Made by a program: the position numbers and the translations under genes. DNA of 64,000 bases from Sipunculus nudus (taxonomy: Eukaryota; Annelida; Sipuncula; Golfingiida; Sipunculidae): positions 31,169,339 through 31,233,338 of the forward strand of contig CM049316.1 in NCBI GenBank assembly GCA_026874595.1, written 5' to 3'. The notes beneath the pieces are model-generated. The model was not told where the DNA came from, made no database searches, and was given only the letters and a program-made list of their open reading frames with translations. Numbering within the stretch: position 1 is the stretch's first letter; every line of letters starts with the position of its first letter. Below, one piece after another: positions 62,620 through 64,000 of this stretch.

Positions 62620-64000
62620 ACATTAATATCAAAAATAAGGGCAATATCGTTCAATCAAAACCGCAAATGTATATTTCAGCTATTTTTATAAAAGTCATTT
62701 ATTGATTTCTTGGACCCATTTTTCAATTTTAACACAATTTACCTACAGTGTTTTACTATTTCTGACATTATTAGACCACCGCGAAGTCTAAAAATACATT
62801 ATTGTCTTCAGAAAATGGTGTCAAAAAGCAATTATGAAGGCATAATCCCTTTGCTTACACTTTACTTATGCTTTGCTTATTCTTTGCTTACGGCAAAAAT
62901 TACAACGGAAATGGAGCATTTTCCTAAAAATAAACACTGATATGACCCATAGGGAGATAGACGGGTCCTCTGGCTGCAGAGCGTTCCCGGTTAGTGAACA
63001 TTAATATCAAAAGTAAGGGCAATATCGTTCAATCAAAACCAGAAATGTATATTTCAGCTATTTTTATAAAAGTCATTTATTGATTTCTTGGACCCATTTT
63101 TCAATTTTAACACAATTTACCTACAGTGTTTTACTATTTCTGACATTATTAGACCCCCGCGAAGTCTAAAAATACATTATTGTCTTCAGAAAATGGTGCC
63201 AAAAAGCAATTATGAAGGCATTATCCCTTTGCTTACACTTTGCTTATGCTTTGCTTATTCTTTGCTTACGGCAAAATCACAACAGAAATGCAGCATTTTC
63301 CTAAAAATCCACACTAATATGACCCATAGTGAGACAGACGGGTCCCCTGGCTACACAGCAGTCCCGGTTGGTGAACATTAATATCAAAAATAAGGGCAAT
63401 ATCGTTCAATCAAAACCGCAAATGTATATTTCAGCTATTTTTATAAAAGTCATTTATTGGTTTCTTGGACCCATTTTCCAATTTTAACACAATTTACCTA
63501 CAGTGTTTTACCATTTCTGACATTATTTGACCCCCGTAAAGTCCAAAAATACATTATTTCTTCAGAAAATGGTGCCAAAAAGCAATTATGAATTCATAAT
63601 CCCTTTGCTTACCCTTTGCTTATGCTTTGCTTATTCTTTGCTTACGGCAAAATCACAGTGGAAATGGAGCATTTTCCTAAAGATAAACACTGATATGACA
63701 GATAAGGAGACAGACGGGTTCCCTGGCTACACAGCAGTCCCGGTTAGTGAACATTAATGTCAAAAGTAAGGGCAATATCCTTCAATCAAAACCACAAATG
63801 TATAATTCTGCTTCTTTAAAAAGTCATTAATTGATTCCTGGGACCCATTTTCTAATTTAAACAGAATTTAAATACAGTGTTTCAACATTTCTGACATTAT
63901 TAGACCCCCGCGAAGTCTAAAAATACATTATTGTCTTCAGAAAATGGTACCAAAAAGCAATTATGAAGGCATAATCCCTTTGCTTACACTTTGCTTATGC

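Larger units (their letters stand above)
6001..64000 (+). repeat. Satellite DNA array, monomer about 364-377 bp, roughly 155 copies
   Basis: A continuous head-to-tail array fills the rest of the window, apart from one inverted block. A typical monomer contains, in order: AAATGTATAAT, a TCATTTATTG box, TTTACCTACAGTGTTT, CCATTTCTGAC, AGAAAATGGT, a small dyad around TTATG-AAGR-CATAA, an 11-bp subrepeat tract (CTTTGCTTAYN, three or four copies), an AGCATTTTCCTAAAAAT box, and a G-rich segment with ATAGGGAGA. The copy number is window length divided by period, not an individual count. Open frames of 62 to 128 codons recur once per monomer and end at a shared TAA after GTGAACAT; they show no sign of selection and are not annotated as genes. 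Confidence 0.97.
12666..64000 (+). repeat. Satellite family B with higher-order repeat structure
   Basis: About 137 monomers of 375-377 bp, with some of about 365 bp that have one fewer 11-bp subrepeat. Two left-end versions (TATAATTCTGCTACTTTAA against TATATTTCAGCTATTTTTA), several central versions and at least three right-end versions (AAATGGAG with AGATAGACGGG; AAATGCAG with AGACAGACGGG; and a TTATATTACCCATATGG type) occur in many combinations. This mosaic points to repeated exchange between monomers. Orientation is direct throughout. Confidence 0.95.
52490..64000 (+). repeat. 3927-bp higher-order repeat, nearly three copies
   Basis: Copy 1 is about 52,490-56,416, copy 2 about 56,417-60,343, and copy 3 starts near 60,344. 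More than ten landmarks (for example 53,249/57,176/61,103, 54,044/57,971/61,898, 55,234/59,161/63,088) are exactly 3927 apart. Each unit holds ten full monomers and one truncated monomer. Near 63,310 the third copy jumps from one monomer to the next equivalent one, so later landmarks are 3550 apart (3927 minus 377). From about 63,900 the sequence departs from the unit. Differences between copies are scattered single bases. Confidence 0.92.

Noticed and set aside
12617-64000. Recurring open frames of 62-128 codons (MVPKSNYEG... type) as a repeated protein gene or multi-copy peptide family
   Set aside because: They recur exactly once per satellite monomer and end at the same TAA. Monomer length is usually not a multiple of three, so frames do not run on. 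Indels (single bases, 11-bp units) are tolerated, and differences between copies fall in all codon positions. This is what a low-stop repeat gives by chance.
6001-64000. CRISPR-like array
   Set aside because: The repeat is about 376 bp with no short constant repeats alternating with unique spacers, no cas genes, and a eukaryotic context.
6001-64000. Helitron or other DNA transposon carrying the satellite monomers
   Set aside because: I found no terminal inverted repeats, no Helitron-like ends (5' TC, 3' hairpin plus CTRR) in a consistent place, and no Rep/helicase or transposase frame.
6001-64000. Telomeric or rDNA spacer repeats
   Set aside because: There are no TTAGGG-type tandem tracts and no rRNA-like sequence. 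ATAGGGAGA occurs once per monomer only as part of the longer unit.

Overview
This window is eukaryotic, almost certainly from an animal. It shows no bacterial gene organisation: there are no operons, no tRNA or rRNA genes and no host protein-coding gene I can support. It consists of one decayed non-LTR retrotransposon of the L1/Tx1 type, about 6 kb long on the minus strand, followed by about 58 kb of AT-rich tandem satellite DNA. The LINE domain style (L1-type ORF1, plus ORF2 with APE endonuclease, reverse transcriptase and a C-terminal zinc knuckle) and the satellite content suit an invertebrate such as a bivalve mollusc. That taxonomic guess is inference only.

Region 1 (1 to about 6000, minus strand) is the LINE. 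Reading leftward from 6000 it holds a short 5' leader, ORF1 (5905-4969: coiled coil, RRM-like domain, C-terminal domain), an unusually long spacer of about 1.1 kb, ORF2 (about 3888-165: endonuclease, reverse transcriptase, zinc knuckle, C-terminal tail) and a 3' UTR that runs off the left edge. ORF1 has one frameshift. ORF2 has four frameshifts and four in-frame stops. The copy is dead as written, although most of the frameshifts sit in homopolymer runs.

Region 2 (about 6001-12,380) is satellite family A. Its monomers fall mostly into two length classes, about 364 and 376 bp, which differ by one 11-bp internal subrepeat. A block of about 1.9 kb (7853-9747) is inverted relative to the rest of the array, and both junctions can be read.

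Region 3 (about 12,380-64,000) is satellite family B, a diverged relative with a monomer of about 376 bp. Family A passes into family B inside one hybrid monomer near 12,300-12,400. Family B has higher-order structure: a 6-monomer unit (2222 bp, two copies), 3-monomer units (about 1130 bp, three copies, at two separate places), a unit of about 2396 bp (two copies), longer segmental copies at offsets 4654, 7053 and about 10,823, and at the right end a 3927-bp unit in nearly three copies. Truncated and rearranged monomers recur with identical breakpoints and record the order of amplification. Old, diverged and inverted material lies beside the LINE on the left. Young, nearly identical higher-order units lie on the right, so the homogenising core of the array probably continues past position 64,000.

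The many short open frames of 62 to 128 codons that recur at the monomer period are treated as by-products of repetition, not genes.
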